Source: an uncultured Acidimicrobiales bacterium
GTDB taxonomy: Bacteria; Actinomycetota; Acidimicrobiia; Acidimicrobiales; SZUA-35
Direction: 5' to 3'
DNA: 64,000 nucleotides
Assembly (NCBI GenBank): GCA_937922785.1
Contig: CALAJQ010000012.1
Location: forward strand, 1 to 64,000
A model generated the notes under the pieces. It made no database searches. It saw only the letters and a list, made by a program, of their open reading frames with translations, and was not told the origin of the DNA. Positions within the stretch are counted from its first letter, which is position 1, and each line of letters opens with the position of its first letter. The translations under genes were made by a program, and so were the position numbers. This document shows, one piece after another, positions 1 through 8,393 of this stretch.

Positions 1-123
1 GACATCTTCTCTCGCAGCTACGTCAGTATTGCCGAGGCTGAAGTTGCCTTGGCAGCTGAAAACAGCACTGACGAAGATGACGTAAACGATTGGGATCGGG
101 CTCGATTCCTGGAACACAGCTAG
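1..123 (+). CDS. C-terminal end of an unidentified upstream gene (partial)
   Basis: Frame 1 is open from the first base and gives 40 residues, ending with FLEHS and a TAG stop. The tail is acidic (a run with STDEDDVND). It stops 11 bases before the P450 start, so the two are probably co-transcribed. Too little is present to name a family. Confidence 0.5.
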   Translation, partial: DIFSRSYVSIAEAEVALAAENSTDEDDVNDWDRARFLEHS

Positions 124-134
124 AGGATCAGCAA

Positions 135-1379
135 ATGGCTACAGCGACAACTGCTCCGAACATCACCGACCCCTCGCTTTACCTTGAGGGCATTCCACAC
201 GAGCGATTTGCCGAAATGCGAAACACTCCGGGGATTGTTTGGCACCCGTACAACGACGGTGGCTTTTGGGCTGTTACGCGCCATGCCGACACCAAGACTG
301 TGTCAAAGAACACGGCCACTTTCTCGTCCGCAGTTGGCCACACCAACTTGTGGGACCTTGAGGCTGATGCGTTGGAAGCGCGCCGGTCTCTCATCGACAC
401 TGACTCGCCAGACCACACCCGGTTACGAAGGTTGATCGCTAGAGCGTTTACGCCGAAGAACATCCGCCGCTGGGAAGACACTGTTCGAGAAATCACAGTG
501 GACGTGTTGGAAGAGTTCATGGAGAAAGGCTCCGGCGACTTCGTTGCTGAAGTCGCGGCTCCGATCCCAATCAGAGTCATCCTGACGATGTTGGGGGTCC
601 CGGTCAAGGACGCTGGTTACTTGGTCGAGCTGAGCAACTACCTCGTAGAGGGCACCGGTGAGACACAATCGCTTCCTGCCGATGCCTTTGGTAACACCAC
701 TGAACTTCGGTTGTTGCCATTCAACAGCCCGGCCAGCCACGCCTTGTTTGAATATGGGGAGGCGTTAGGCGAGCAACGGCGCAATGAACCCCAGGATGAC
801 CTTGTAACCACGCTGGTGCAGGCTGAGGCCGAAGACGGAGATCGTCTAAGTGGCTCTGAGTATCGGAACCTGTTCCACCTGCTTATCTTTGCTGGCAACG
901 AAACAACACGAACCGCTCTTAGCCACGGCGCGATGGCTTTGGCCGATCACCCTGACCAATGGGCCCGCGTCTTGGCCGACCCTGAGCTCATCGATTCTGC
1001 AACTGAAGAGGTTCTGCGTTGGTCAACTCCGGTGCTGCACATGCGACGCACCACCACTGAGGAGACCGAGCTTGCTGGCACCAAGATTGGAGCCGGGGAG
1101 AAAGTGGTCATGTGGTACGCGTCGGCCAATCGGGACGAGAGCGAGTTTGAAAACCCCTTCAAGTTCGATGTCGGTCGCGAGCACAACCCTCACTTCTCAT
1201 TCGGTGGTGGGGGCGCTCACCTGTGCCTCGGTGCCTTCCTGGCCAGGCTAGAGATAATCGTCCTGCTGCAAGAAATGGCGAAACGGGGTCTTTCGTTGAA
1301 CCGCACCGGCGAGCCAGTCCGGGCGCCTTCCAACTTCGTCCACGGCGTGCTTTCAGTGGATATGGAAGTAGCCAAATGA
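135..1379 (+). CDS. Cytochrome P450 monooxygenase
   Basis: A soluble bacterial class I P450 of 414 aa, the usual length. Visible landmarks are the I-helix AGNETTR oxygen-activation motif, the K-helix ExxR in EEVLRWS, and the haem loop FGGGGAHLCLG with Cys364 as the thiolate ligand. I start at the ATG at 135 because GAGGA lies 7 bases before it; a TTG further up would only add a stretch with no P450 similarity. The general look recalls the actinobacterial CYP125/CYP142 sterol and CYP124 lipid hydroxylases, but neighbours point to small-molecule catabolism, so the substrate is open. The stop overlaps the next gene, a ferredoxin that is its probable electron donor (ATGA overlap). Confidence 0.95.
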   Translation: MATATTAPNITDPSLYLEGIPHERFAEMRNTPGIVWHPYNDGGFWAVTRHADTKTVSKNTATFSSAVGHTNLWDLEADALEARRSLIDTDSPDHTRLRRLIARAFTPKNIRRWEDTVREITVDVLEEFMEKGSGDFVAEVAAPIPIRVILTMLGVPVKDAGYLVELSNYLVEGTGETQSLPADAFGNTTELRLLPFNSPASHALFEYGEALGEQRRNEPQDDLVTTLVQAEAEDGDRLSGSEYRNLFHLLIFAGNETTRTALSHGAMALADHPDQWARVLADPELIDSATEEVLRWSTPVLHMRRTTTEETELAGTKIGAGEKVVMWYASANRDESEFENPFKFDVGREHNPHFSFGGGGAHLCLGAFLARLEIIVLLQEMAKRGLSLNRTGEPVRAPSNFVHGVLSVDMEVAK

Positions 1380-1588
1380 GCGATTTGGTGAAGCTCAAGG
1401 TCGATACTGAAGCGTGCATCGCTGGTGGACAATGCGAGATGATCGAACCCGACACTTTTCTCGTAGACGATGACACTGCCATAGCGTCGGTGATTGGCAC
1501 AGGGTCCTTGCCTGTCGATCGAGCAGCGGAAGTCATCGACCGTTGCCCTGCCCAGGCGATCTCGATCGTCAACTCTGATTCGGAATGA
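1376..1588 (+). CDS. P450-associated 3Fe-4S ferredoxin
   Basis: A 70-aa small ferredoxin with CIAGGQC near residue 14 and a later CP pair (CPAQAI). This three-cysteine pattern is typical of actinobacterial [3Fe-4S] ferredoxins that pass electrons to P450s. The ATG lies inside the P450 stop region (ATGA), so translation is coupled and the pair probably works together. An alternative long frame starting at 1223 lies inside the P450 gene and is not needed. No ferredoxin reductase gene is seen in this window, so the reductase must come from elsewhere. Confidence 0.93.
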   Translation: MSDLVKLKVDTEACIAGGQCEMIEPDTFLVDDDTAIASVIGTGSLPVDRAAEVIDRCPAQAISIVNSDSE

Positions 1589-1594
1589 AGACAA

Positions 1595-3061
1595 ATGACT
1601 GAGACCTACGACAACTGGATCAACGGAGCGTTCCTAGCTCCACGTGCGGGCAAGCGCATGGTGACTACAAATCCCTACAGCGGCGATGTTTGGGCCGAGG
1701 TAGCCGATGATGCTGACGCTGTTGACCAAGCGGTTCAAGCTGCCCGCAGCGCATTCAACGACGGACCGTGGGCGACCATGAGCGGCCGGGAGAGGGCTCG
1801 GCTGATGCGCAAGCTTGGCGAGCTACTGACCCGAGACGCTGAAGCACTCGCCCAAATAGAAACCCGGGACAACGGCAAGATCATTCGCGAAACAACCGCC
1901 CAAGCTAAGAGCCTTGAAAGCTACCTGGATTATTTCGCAGGAATGGCAGACAAGATTGTTGGCCAACAGATTCCCAGCCCGACACCGAACTTCCTGGTCT
2001 ATACCGAGCGAGTTCCTAAGGGCGTTATCGGTGCCATCATTCCGTGGAACTCTCCGCTTGCCCTGCTTACTTGGAAGCTGGGGCCACTTCTGGCGGCGGG
2101 CTGCACCGCAGTCATCAAACCTTCCGACATCACTCCTGTTACCGCTCTGCTTTTGGCCGAGCGGGCGGCTGAAGCTGGGTTCCCTCCAGGAGTGATCAAC
2201 GTTGTAACGGGCGGCGCCGAGGTCGGTGCTGCCATAAGTTCACACCCCGGTATCGACAAGATCACTTTCACAGGCGGCGGTGCAACTGCCCGTCACGTTG
2301 CCAAAGCCGCTGCGGAGAACCTAACCCCAGCCGTCCTTGAGCTGGGTGGCAAGTCTCCGCAGATCATCTTTTCAGACGCAGACCCTGAGGCTGCCACGAA
2401 CGGCCTGCTTGCCGGCATCTTTGCCGCAAGTGGACAAACTTGTGTGGCCGGCTCGCGGGCCTACATCCATGCCGATATCGCCGAAGACGTCATCAGCCGA
2501 GTGGTAGGTCGAGCCGGCGAGCTAGTTATGGGTGACCCAAGCGACGTGGCCACCGAGATGGGTCCCGCGGCATCAGATGGCCAACGCGATCGAATTCTCG
2601 GAATGATCGATGCCGCCCGAGATGAGGGTGCAACAATCGCTGCCGGGGGAGTGGTTGACCCTGACCTTGGCGGACGATTCGTCCGGCCGACTGTTATCAC
2701 CGGAGTCGACAACCAAAGCTCGATCGTTCGGGAAGAGGTCTTCGGCCCGGTACTAACCGTCATGACCTTCACCGATGAAGACGAAGTGGTGAAGCTGGCG
2801 AACGATTCTGACTACGGCCTTGCTGCTGGCGTTTGGACAAACGACATTCGTCTTGGGCACCGAATGGCCCGCAAGCTTGAGGTGGGCACGGTTTGGATCA
2901 ACACCTACCGCAACGTCAGCTACATGGCTCCCTTTGGTGGGTTCAAGCAATCTGGCTATGGCAAGGACAACGGGCTTGAAGCGCTCGACGGTTTCTTACA
3001 GACCAAGACAGTCTGGGTCGAGCTAGAAGGCGCAACCCGAGACCCCTTCGTAATCGGCTGA
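1595..3061 (+). CDS. NAD(P)-dependent aldehyde dehydrogenase
   Basis: A full-length ALDH-superfamily protein of 488 aa. The general-base glutamate lies in LELGGKSPQ, the catalytic cysteine in SGQTCVAGSR, and the cofactor-binding region includes IIPWNSPLALLTWKLGPLL. It oxidises an aldehyde to an acid. Six bases separate it from the ferredoxin stop, so P450, ferredoxin and ALDH form one operon. A natural reading is that an aldehyde made after hydroxylation, such as a ring-opened hydroxylated amine or a terminal alcohol product, is oxidised here. The gene ends just before a 50-bp perfect palindrome shared with the convergent operon. Confidence 0.95.
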   Translation: MTETYDNWINGAFLAPRAGKRMVTTNPYSGDVWAEVADDADAVDQAVQAARSAFNDGPWATMSGRERARLMRKLGELLTRDAEALAQIETRDNGKIIRETTAQAKSLESYLDYFAGMADKIVGQQIPSPTPNFLVYTERVPKGVIGAIIPWNSPLALLTWKLGPLLAAGCTAVIKPSDITPVTALLLAERAAEAGFPPGVINVVTGGAEVGAAISSHPGIDKITFTGGGATARHVAKAAAENLTPAVLELGGKSPQIIFSDADPEAATNGLLAGIFAASGQTCVAGSRAYIHADIAEDVISRVVGRAGELVMGDPSDVATEMGPAASDGQRDRILGMIDAARDEGATIAAGGVVDPDLGGRFVRPTVITGVDNQSSIVREEVFGPVLTVMTFTDEDEVVKLANDSDYGLAAGVWTNDIRLGHRMARKLEVGTVWINTYRNVSYMAPFGGFKQSGYGKDNGLEALDGFLQTKTVWVELEGATRDPFVIG

Positions 3062-3068
3062 AACACTG

Positions 3069-3118
3069 CTTCTGTCATAGGTTTATCGGGCTATAGCCCG
3101 ATAAACCTATGACAGAAG
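3069..3118. repeat. Long perfect palindrome, copy 1 (bidirectional terminator-like)
   Basis: A 50-bp perfect palindrome with 25-base arms and no spacer, centred on CTATAG. The outer half reads TTCTGTCATAGGTTTATCGG. It sits exactly between the convergent ALDH gene and GS-like gene, 7 bases after one stop and 3 bases from the other. Two further copies lie at 10546-10593 and 13682-13735. As RNA it would form a very stable hairpin from either strand, though no clear U tract follows. Confidence 0.9.
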
Positions 3119-3121
3119 GTT

Positions 3122-4441
3122 CTAGTGGTACATCATGTATTCGTTTAGTTCCCACGCTGTAGGGGGCATTGTGCCGTCGAAGGAACCTTCGGCTTCGACG
3201 TAGCGGTCCCATTCGGCTCGTTTGTTAGCCACAAAGTTGTCGACGACATCTTGTCCAAGTGCCTGTGTGAAGGCCGTGTCGGCCTCGAGGTGATTAAGTG
3301 CCTCGCTTAGACTTCCGGCAGCGCAAACGTCGGTGTTGATTTCTTCGAAACCGTCGCCCGTCTCTGCTGGTGGGCAATCGAGTTGCTTCATGAATCCAAG
3401 TCGGGCTGCGGTAAGAACCGCCGCTGTCATCAGGTGGACGTTTGTGGCCCCGTCGGCGATGCGGCACTCAATTCGGGTGCCAGCGCCACGAGCGGTTGGA
3501 ATTCGAGTGGCGACACAGCGGTGGTCATAACCCCAGTTAGCCCAGTATCCACTTAGCTGTGCTGGCTGAAGTCGGCGATAGGCGTTGACGGTTGGCGCTC
3601 CGATGGCAACAAGAGCTTGGTGGTGTTGGCAAAGGCCGGCGATCGCATTCTTAGCCAATGCTGACAATCCATCATCGGCGTTGCCGTCAGCCAGGGGATT
3701 GTTGCCGTCGCTATCAACGAGTGAGAAGTTCACGTGAACACCGCTGCCACTGATTTCTGCAAACGGTTTACCCAAAAAGGTCAGATCGAGGCCATGAGCC
3801 ATAGCGATTTCGCGCGCCATGACCTTGAACAGGAAGATGTCATCGCATGCCTTAAGGGCCTCGTCATATTCAAGCGTTAGTTCATACTGGGACTCGTCGA
3901 ACTCGGCGTTGATTGACTCGGGCCTGAACCCGCATTCAACCGCGGTCTGCATGATGTCGTCGATAACTCCGTCAGGGTCATTCGTGATCCCAGTTCCGTA
4001 CACCATGGCTCGCGGGTTCTCATATCTGCGCCAATTCTTGTTGTCGTCCAACTCCAGCAGGTAGGCCTCCAGCTCAATCCCGACCTGAGGCTTGTAGCCG
4101 AGCGTTTCCCATTCTGCGATCGCGTTCTGAAGCACCAGTCGAGCAGAGTTGGGGTAGGGCTCTCCCTGAAGTTGAAGGTCAGCTACTGCAACGGCAGTGA
4201 TGTCGTCCTCCCAGCTGGGCATCAGCGTGTTCTCGTCCATGGTTGCGTGAATGTCTATGAGACCTTCAAGTAGGTAAGAACCGGGCGCTGGAATCATGCT
4301 GCGGTCATACCCAAGGCCGTACAACGTAGCGCAGTGACCGGTGCCCTTCGCCGCCAAGTGCTTTGGCAGATACTTGCCTCGCGGAAGTCCTAGGTGATCC
4401 GGAAACATTACGCGGACTCTTTGGATTTGTTCCATATCCAT
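3122..4441 (-). CDS. Glutamine-synthetase-family ligase (GlnA-like, likely catabolic)
   Basis: A 439-aa protein of the glutamine synthetase catalytic fold. Recognisable pieces are GSGVHVNFSL (in place of GSGMHxHxSL), PTVNAYRRL and RIECRIADGATNVHL (the R-x-E-x-R-x-x-D-A-x-N region). It lacks the length and neighbourhood of the housekeeping GlnA and sits last in a catabolic operon, 32 bases after a NicX-like dioxygenase gene. Relatives in catabolic clusters ligate glutamate to amines (gamma-glutamyl-polyamine, -isopropylamide or -anilide synthetases). Mycobacterial cyclic-amine clusters also pair a P450 and ferredoxin with a GS-like gene, as far as I recall. An amine or ammonia-handling role is therefore likely; the actual amine is not predictable. 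Confidence 0.85.
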   Translation of the reverse strand: MDMEQIQRVRVMFPDHLGLPRGKYLPKHLAAKGTGHCATLYGLGYDRSMIPAPGSYLLEGLIDIHATMDENTLMPSWEDDITAVAVADLQLQGEPYPNSARLVLQNAIAEWETLGYKPQVGIELEAYLLELDDNKNWRRYENPRAMVYGTGITNDPDGVIDDIMQTAVECGFRPESINAEFDESQYELTLEYDEALKACDDIFLFKVMAREIAMAHGLDLTFLGKPFAEISGSGVHVNFSLVDSDGNNPLADGNADDGLSALAKNAIAGLCQHHQALVAIGAPTVNAYRRLQPAQLSGYWANWGYDHRCVATRIPTARGAGTRIECRIADGATNVHLMTAAVLTAARLGFMKQLDCPPAETGDGFEEINTDVCAAGSLSEALNHLEADTAFTQALGQDVVDNFVANKRAEWDRYVEAEGSFDGTMPPTAWELNEYMMYH

Positions 4442-4473
4442 GATCAGAGAAAGGTCTTTCTTCTTCGTGTTCG

Positions 4474-5526
4474 TTAGGCCGATAGTTCGTCGACGAGTAT
4501 GCCGTCGATCACCACTGGTGCGTCATCAAGAGTCACAGTGCACGCTCGCATAGGCAAGTCGAAGTGACCTCGACAGAAGCGCTCAGCTACTTCGTTGGCT
4601 CCGGTTGAGTACAAGAAGTTGCCAGCGAATGCTCGTAACTCGGTGCCATTGTGGTCGGCCTTGTCCCACATGGCCATTGCCTCCCAACGAGCCGCTTCGT
4701 TCATACCCCAGCCGACGTGGCTAACTGCATAGGCCTCGGGTTCGTCAAAAGCCGCCAGGTAGGTACGGAAGAGTTCGGCGTCGGTTCCGACTCCATCGAT
4801 GTCTGTGATGTAGTCGTTCTCGATTGTTAGCGTCACTGGATTTTGGAGGTACTGCTTGAACGTCAGGTTCACATCGCCAGGGGCCAAAACAACAGACCCG
4901 CTCACCGACCCCGCTGCAGGAAAGGCCAGCACCAATCCGCCGGGCCAGTGAGCAATCGAGCCAGGTTCTGTGCACCATCCGAATGATCCCGCTCGGAACG
5001 CACCGTCGAGGTTGACGCGTAGGTTGGTTCCCGACGGTGAAGAGACATTCATTACCGAAGCAGCTTCCAGTTTGGCCACGCCCAGATTGACTCGCTCGGC
5101 AAGACCTGGGTCATGGGACCACCGTTCGAAGTTTTCCGGGTGTTCGTTGGAGATCATTAGCACCCGAGCGCCGCTATTCAAGATCGTTCCAAGCTCGGGG
5201 GCGTGGAGCAGACCTTCCACGGTGCAGTCGGCCACGAAGTCAGCGTTAGTTAGTGCTCCAAGGGCCGCCTTGTTGGCTGCGATGGCCTGGGATGCCCCAG
5301 TGGAACGGATCGGCACTGGTCCAGGGTTTGGTGGTGTTGGTAGGACTACCTCAATAACTGAGGCCCCGAGGCTGCCAAGCGCAAGTCGGGCGGTTTCCAC
5401 CAAGCTTGGGCGGCTGCGCGATTCGGACAGGACAACGGCTACGTCTCCGGCTGCGACGGCACATGCCTGGAACTGTTGAGCGAACCTGGCAATCCATTGC
5501 CACTCGGTTCTGAAATCCGGACTCAC
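4474..5526 (-). CDS. NicX-like 2,5-dihydroxypyridine 5,6-dioxygenase family protein
   Basis: A 350-aa protein of the family that contains NicX, the Fe(II) ring-opening dioxygenase of nicotinate breakdown, and is distantly related to M29 (aminopeptidase T) peptidases. The C-terminal half matches what I remember of NicX closely: SHVGWG, ELRAFAGNFLYSTG and GHFDLPMR. The three NicX metal ligands (His265, His318, Asp320 in Pseudomonas putida) correspond to His270, His321 and Asp323 here. Its length equals that of NicX. The start overlaps the stop of the upstream flavoprotein gene by 4 bases. I infer extradiol-type cleavage of a dihydroxy-pyridine-like ring; automatic annotation might call it 'leucyl aminopeptidase'. 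Confidence 0.82.
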   Translation of the reverse strand: MSPDFRTEWQWIARFAQQFQACAVAAGDVAVVLSESRSRPSLVETARLALGSLGASVIEVVLPTPPNPGPVPIRSTGASQAIAANKAALGALTNADFVADCTVEGLLHAPELGTILNSGARVLMISNEHPENFERWSHDPGLAERVNLGVAKLEAASVMNVSSPSGTNLRVNLDGAFRAGSFGWCTEPGSIAHWPGGLVLAFPAAGSVSGSVVLAPGDVNLTFKQYLQNPVTLTIENDYITDIDGVGTDAELFRTYLAAFDEPEAYAVSHVGWGMNEAARWEAMAMWDKADHNGTELRAFAGNFLYSTGANEVAERFCRGHFDLPMRACTVTLDDAPVVIDGILVDELSA

Positions 5527-6734
5527 GCTGGAGACTCAGTACTGTCTGGATACAAGCCTGCTTGGCCGAGTCGTTGAAGACACACTTCAACGCTCCACGG
5601 CAACATGGTTGCCCCGCAGCGGGCGTCTCTGTAGAACTGCTCTAGCCGTGATGGCCTCAAGAGAGAGCGTCCCCCACAGACTCGGAGCGCAGTGGAAGCG
5701 AGTTCAGCGGCTCCTTCCATTGTTGTCACCATCGACGCCCAGGCTCGCCTTATTGCGGCCGGGCTTGGGTCGACTCCGGCTTCACCGAGTACCTGGTAAC
5801 ACAAGGCCCGCGCTCGCTCATAAGTGAGATTCATTTCCGCCCAACCCTGTTGCTTTATTGGGTGGTCTCGCCGAGCCGATGGGCCTCCGTCGCCAATTAG
5901 GTACCTAGAGGTTTCTTCCATGACGCCACCCATTAGGCCAAGGTAGGCAAACGACAGGGTCATGTAGAAGTACGGCCAGCGCTCAGCCGCCTGATCGAAC
6001 AGGCCGGGAGGTATCCACTCGTTCGAGGAGGGAACAAACACGTCTTCCATAACGAGGTTTCGAGAGTCGGTGGCTCTCATACCTAGTGGATCCCACTCGC
6101 CTTCAATGCGAACTCCTTCGCCGTCGGCCGGAATCCCGAGCAGTCGAAGTCGGTCATCTCCGTCAACCATGCAGACCACGTTGTGAACACCGGCAGCGCC
6201 ACTGAGCGAAGCGAAGATCTTCCTGCCACTTACTCGGTATCCGCCTTCGACAGGAATTGCTTTAGTTGAGTAGCCGCTGGTAGCTCCGGCGGAAACGCCT
6301 TCGGAGAACGGCTGGCTATGGATTACGTGATTTTCGATGATGCCTTTGCGGAGCAAAGAACGATTGGCGTGCAGCATCTCGAGGTCGCTCTCGGATAGAT
6401 CCATGTCGTCAGCGATCTCACCCGTTAAGAGGGTGGTCGCTACATGCATATTGAAAGTGAGAGCCGTCGCAGTGCAATGGCGGCCCAACTCCTCAGCAAC
6501 CAACGCGTAGCCAACGAAGTCTCCACCAAGGCCGCCATCTTCAACAGGTATACAAATGCCAAGTAGTCCGGCAGCGGCGAAGTCTGCCCAGTTGTCATAG
6601 GGAAAGCTTGCGTCGGAGTCGTGTTTGGCGGAACGACTAGCCACTGTGGGTCCGAGGTCTCGCATGAGCTGTACCAGCGCAGCCCGTGCCGGGGTAAGGA
6701 TGTTGGGCTGGTTTGGCTCATTGTGTTCAGTCAT
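5523..6734 (-). CDS. Acyl-CoA-dehydrogenase-fold flavoprotein
   Basis: A 403-aa ACAD-superfamily protein. The N-terminal helical domain has AAGLLGICIPVEDGGLGG and VAEELGRHCTATALT; the C-terminal helical domain has RVCGGRSLLRPSRLEQFYRDARC. The usual 'YEGT' catalytic-base segment is replaced by GATMLPWSVEV, so it may be either a dehydrogenase or one of the flavin monooxygenases of this fold (HsaA/DszC type) that hydroxylate aromatic rings with a separate reductase. In this operon a hydroxylase preparing a ring for the two dioxygenases would make sense, but this is inference. The start overlaps the upstream hydrolase by 8 bases and the stop overlaps the next gene by 4. Confidence 0.85.
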   Translation of the reverse strand: MTEHNEPNQPNILTPARAALVQLMRDLGPTVASRSAKHDSDASFPYDNWADFAAAGLLGICIPVEDGGLGGDFVGYALVAEELGRHCTATALTFNMHVATTLLTGEIADDMDLSESDLEMLHANRSLLRKGIIENHVIHSQPFSEGVSAGATSGYSTKAIPVEGGYRVSGRKIFASLSGAAGVHNVVCMVDGDDRLRLLGIPADGEGVRIEGEWDPLGMRATDSRNLVMEDVFVPSSNEWIPPGLFDQAAERWPYFYMTLSFAYLGLMGGVMEETSRYLIGDGGPSARRDHPIKQQGWAEMNLTYERARALCYQVLGEAGVDPSPAAIRRAWASMVTTMEGAAELASTALRVCGGRSLLRPSRLEQFYRDARCGATMLPWSVEVCLQRLGQAGLYPDSTESPA

Positions 6735-7524
6735 GATTTGAACCTTCCAAAAACGATCTGACTAGTCGGTTAAAGCTAGCCGGGTCTTCTGAGGGCGAAA
6801 GATGCCCAACGCCATTAAGCACCACGAACTGTGAATTGGCCAAACCATCGGAAAGTAGCTGGGCGTAGGAGACTGGAGTCTCTTCATCCAACTCACCAAC
6901 GATGACCAACGATTCGTGCGTGATCGAATTTAGGTCGTCTCGAACGTCGTTATGGGGCAAACACTCAACAGCGGCTCTTAAACCGTCTGGCGGTATCCGT
7001 CCGAAGGACTCAATCAGGCTGGCCCTGAGTCCTGGCTCCAGTGCTCTCCCAACGATGGCGTCAAGAACTCCAGGCGCCATGTCTGCCGGCGTAACCCCGG
7101 AGTTAAGCGGCTCCAGGCGGGCTGCTTTCCAGTCTTGGGGTTTGGTGCCGTTCATGCCGAAGGCCGGGCTTGTGTTGGCCAAAATCATTCGTCGCACGCG
7201 GTCGGGGAAGTGGATGGCTGTGTGCAGGGCGTGCATGCCGCCGAACGAAAGCCCCACCAAGTCCGCGCGCTCGATTCGAAGTTCGTCTAGAAGCCCAACG
7301 AGCCGTTCAGCGATGGAGCGATAGGTCAGTTCAGGTTCAGGATCTGCAGCTCCATAGCCCGGCATGTCCCAAGCGATGCACCGCCTAGTATCGGACAAGT
7401 CATCCAACTGCGGACCCCATGAAGCTCGAGTGCCGCCTAGGCCGTGAAGGAAGATCAGTGGTTCGCCAGTACCCGCCTCCCGCCATGCGTGGGGACCGCG
7501 TTTGTGATCAGTCCAGCTAGTCAT
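6727..7524 (-). CDS. Alpha/beta hydrolase (ring-fission-product or deformylase type)
   Basis: A 265-aa alpha/beta-hydrolase with oxyanion motif HGLGG, nucleophile elbow GLSFGG (Ser93), acid Asp213 in ELDEET and base His241 in GVGHLSP. The frame is open further upstream, but that part would overlap the dioxygenase gene by 86 bases, so I start at the ATG at 7524, 7 bases after that gene's stop. Two roles fit the neighbours: a MhpC-like C-C hydrolase following the extradiol enzyme, or a NicD-like N-formylmaleamate deformylase following the NicX-like enzyme (NicD is the same fold and size). Confidence 0.88.
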   Translation of the reverse strand: MTSWTDHKRGPHAWREAGTGEPLIFLHGLGGTRASWGPQLDDLSDTRRCIAWDMPGYGAADPEPELTYRSIAERLVGLLDELRIERADLVGLSFGGMHALHTAIHFPDRVRRMILANTSPAFGMNGTKPQDWKAARLEPLNSGVTPADMAPGVLDAIVGRALEPGLRASLIESFGRIPPDGLRAAVECLPHNDVRDDLNSITHESLVIVGELDEETPVSYAQLLSDGLANSQFVVLNGVGHLSPSEDPASFNRLVRSFLEGSNHD

Positions 7525-7531
7525 TTGAAAA

Positions 7532-8392
7532 CTAGACGTCGAACCAGATGTGGGTCTGCCCCGTGCCAGCGACCGCTTCGTATTCTCCGAACTGGGTTCC
7601 CTGGAGCTTGCAATCACGGCCGCCGAGTGCGCCCACCATTGTTAGATAGTGGCCGAACTTGCCCTCGGGTCCGTGTTGTCGGAACTCCGGGTAGAAGTCG
7701 ATGATCGCGCCGTGATTGCCATCTTTCATCATCTGTATGACGTAGCGATCAGCGGCAGCGGCTTCGGGTGTTCGGATGTGTAGATCTGGGTCTGCGGCTT
7801 CGTGATCTCGGAACTCGCGCAGCGGCCAGAAACGATGGCTTAGGCCCCCGCTGGCAAGAACAACGACCCGTCGGTCAACCTTTGCTATCGCTTCGGCCAA
7901 CAACTCGCCGAACAGCAAAAAGTCCTGAGCGTCAGCGGTTTGGCAGATGCTGGCACTCACCCAATTCTCATCGCCTTGAAGAAACGGGAGCAGATTGAGG
8001 GTGGGGTAGTGGACGGGCAAGTAAGGGTCATCAATGTCGGTGATCCACGTGTCCTCTCGGTCGGTCGACGTACCCGCCCAAGCCTCGGCCAGTTCGCGAT
8101 CGCCTTTCATGTTGTAGACCATTTGTTTCATACCGCGAGGTAACTCTTCGGATGTGTAAATGCCCTCTCGGTGGTCATGGCTAGCAACGATGTGTTCGAT
8201 CGTTGTGTACCAATGGGTGTCGATGACGATCACAGTGTCAGCTTCAATTGGACCCAACTTGTCGGCCCGAAGCTGATGTAGGCCAGCGAACAAAGTGGTG
8301 TCGTCACCGTTGTTCATTTCGCGACGGTCCTCTTCGGGCAACACCAAAGTGGGCACGTGAGAAACCAGGGCTGCTCCAACTATTTTGCCCAT
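7532..8392 (-). CDS. Class III extradiol dioxygenase, HpcB/HpaD-like (LigB superfamily)
   Basis: A 286-aa protein resembling the class III homoprotocatechuate (3,4-dihydroxyphenylacetate) 2,3-dioxygenase of Escherichia coli over its whole length as I recall it: MGK start, SHVPTLVLPE, IDTHWYTT, GIYTSEELPRGMKQMVYN, VVVLASGGLSHRFWPL and GTGQTHIWF at the end. SHVP, DTHW and GLSHR carry histidines expected for Fe(II) binding and catalysis. It would open a catechol-type ring next to a hydroxyl pair. The FAH hydrolase and aldehyde dehydrogenase at 11287-13660 resemble the downstream HpcE and HpcC steps, which supports a meta-cleavage route. One base separates it from the upstream P450. Confidence 0.9.
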   Translation of the reverse strand: MGKIVGAALVSHVPTLVLPEEDRREMNNGDDTTLFAGLHQLRADKLGPIEADTVIVIDTHWYTTIEHIVASHDHREGIYTSEELPRGMKQMVYNMKGDRELAEAWAGTSTDREDTWITDIDDPYLPVHYPTLNLLPFLQGDENWVSASICQTADAQDFLLFGELLAEAIAKVDRRVVVLASGGLSHRFWPLREFRDHEAADPDLHIRTPEAAAADRYVIQMMKDGNHGAIIDFYPEFRQHGPEGKFGHYLTMVGALGGRDCKLQGTQFGEYEAVAGTGQTHIWFDV

Positions 8393-8393
8393 G

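Noticed and set aside
4474-5526. Leucyl aminopeptidase (M29)
   Set aside because: The C-terminal motifs and the His-His-Asp ligand set match NicX better, and the operon is catabolic.
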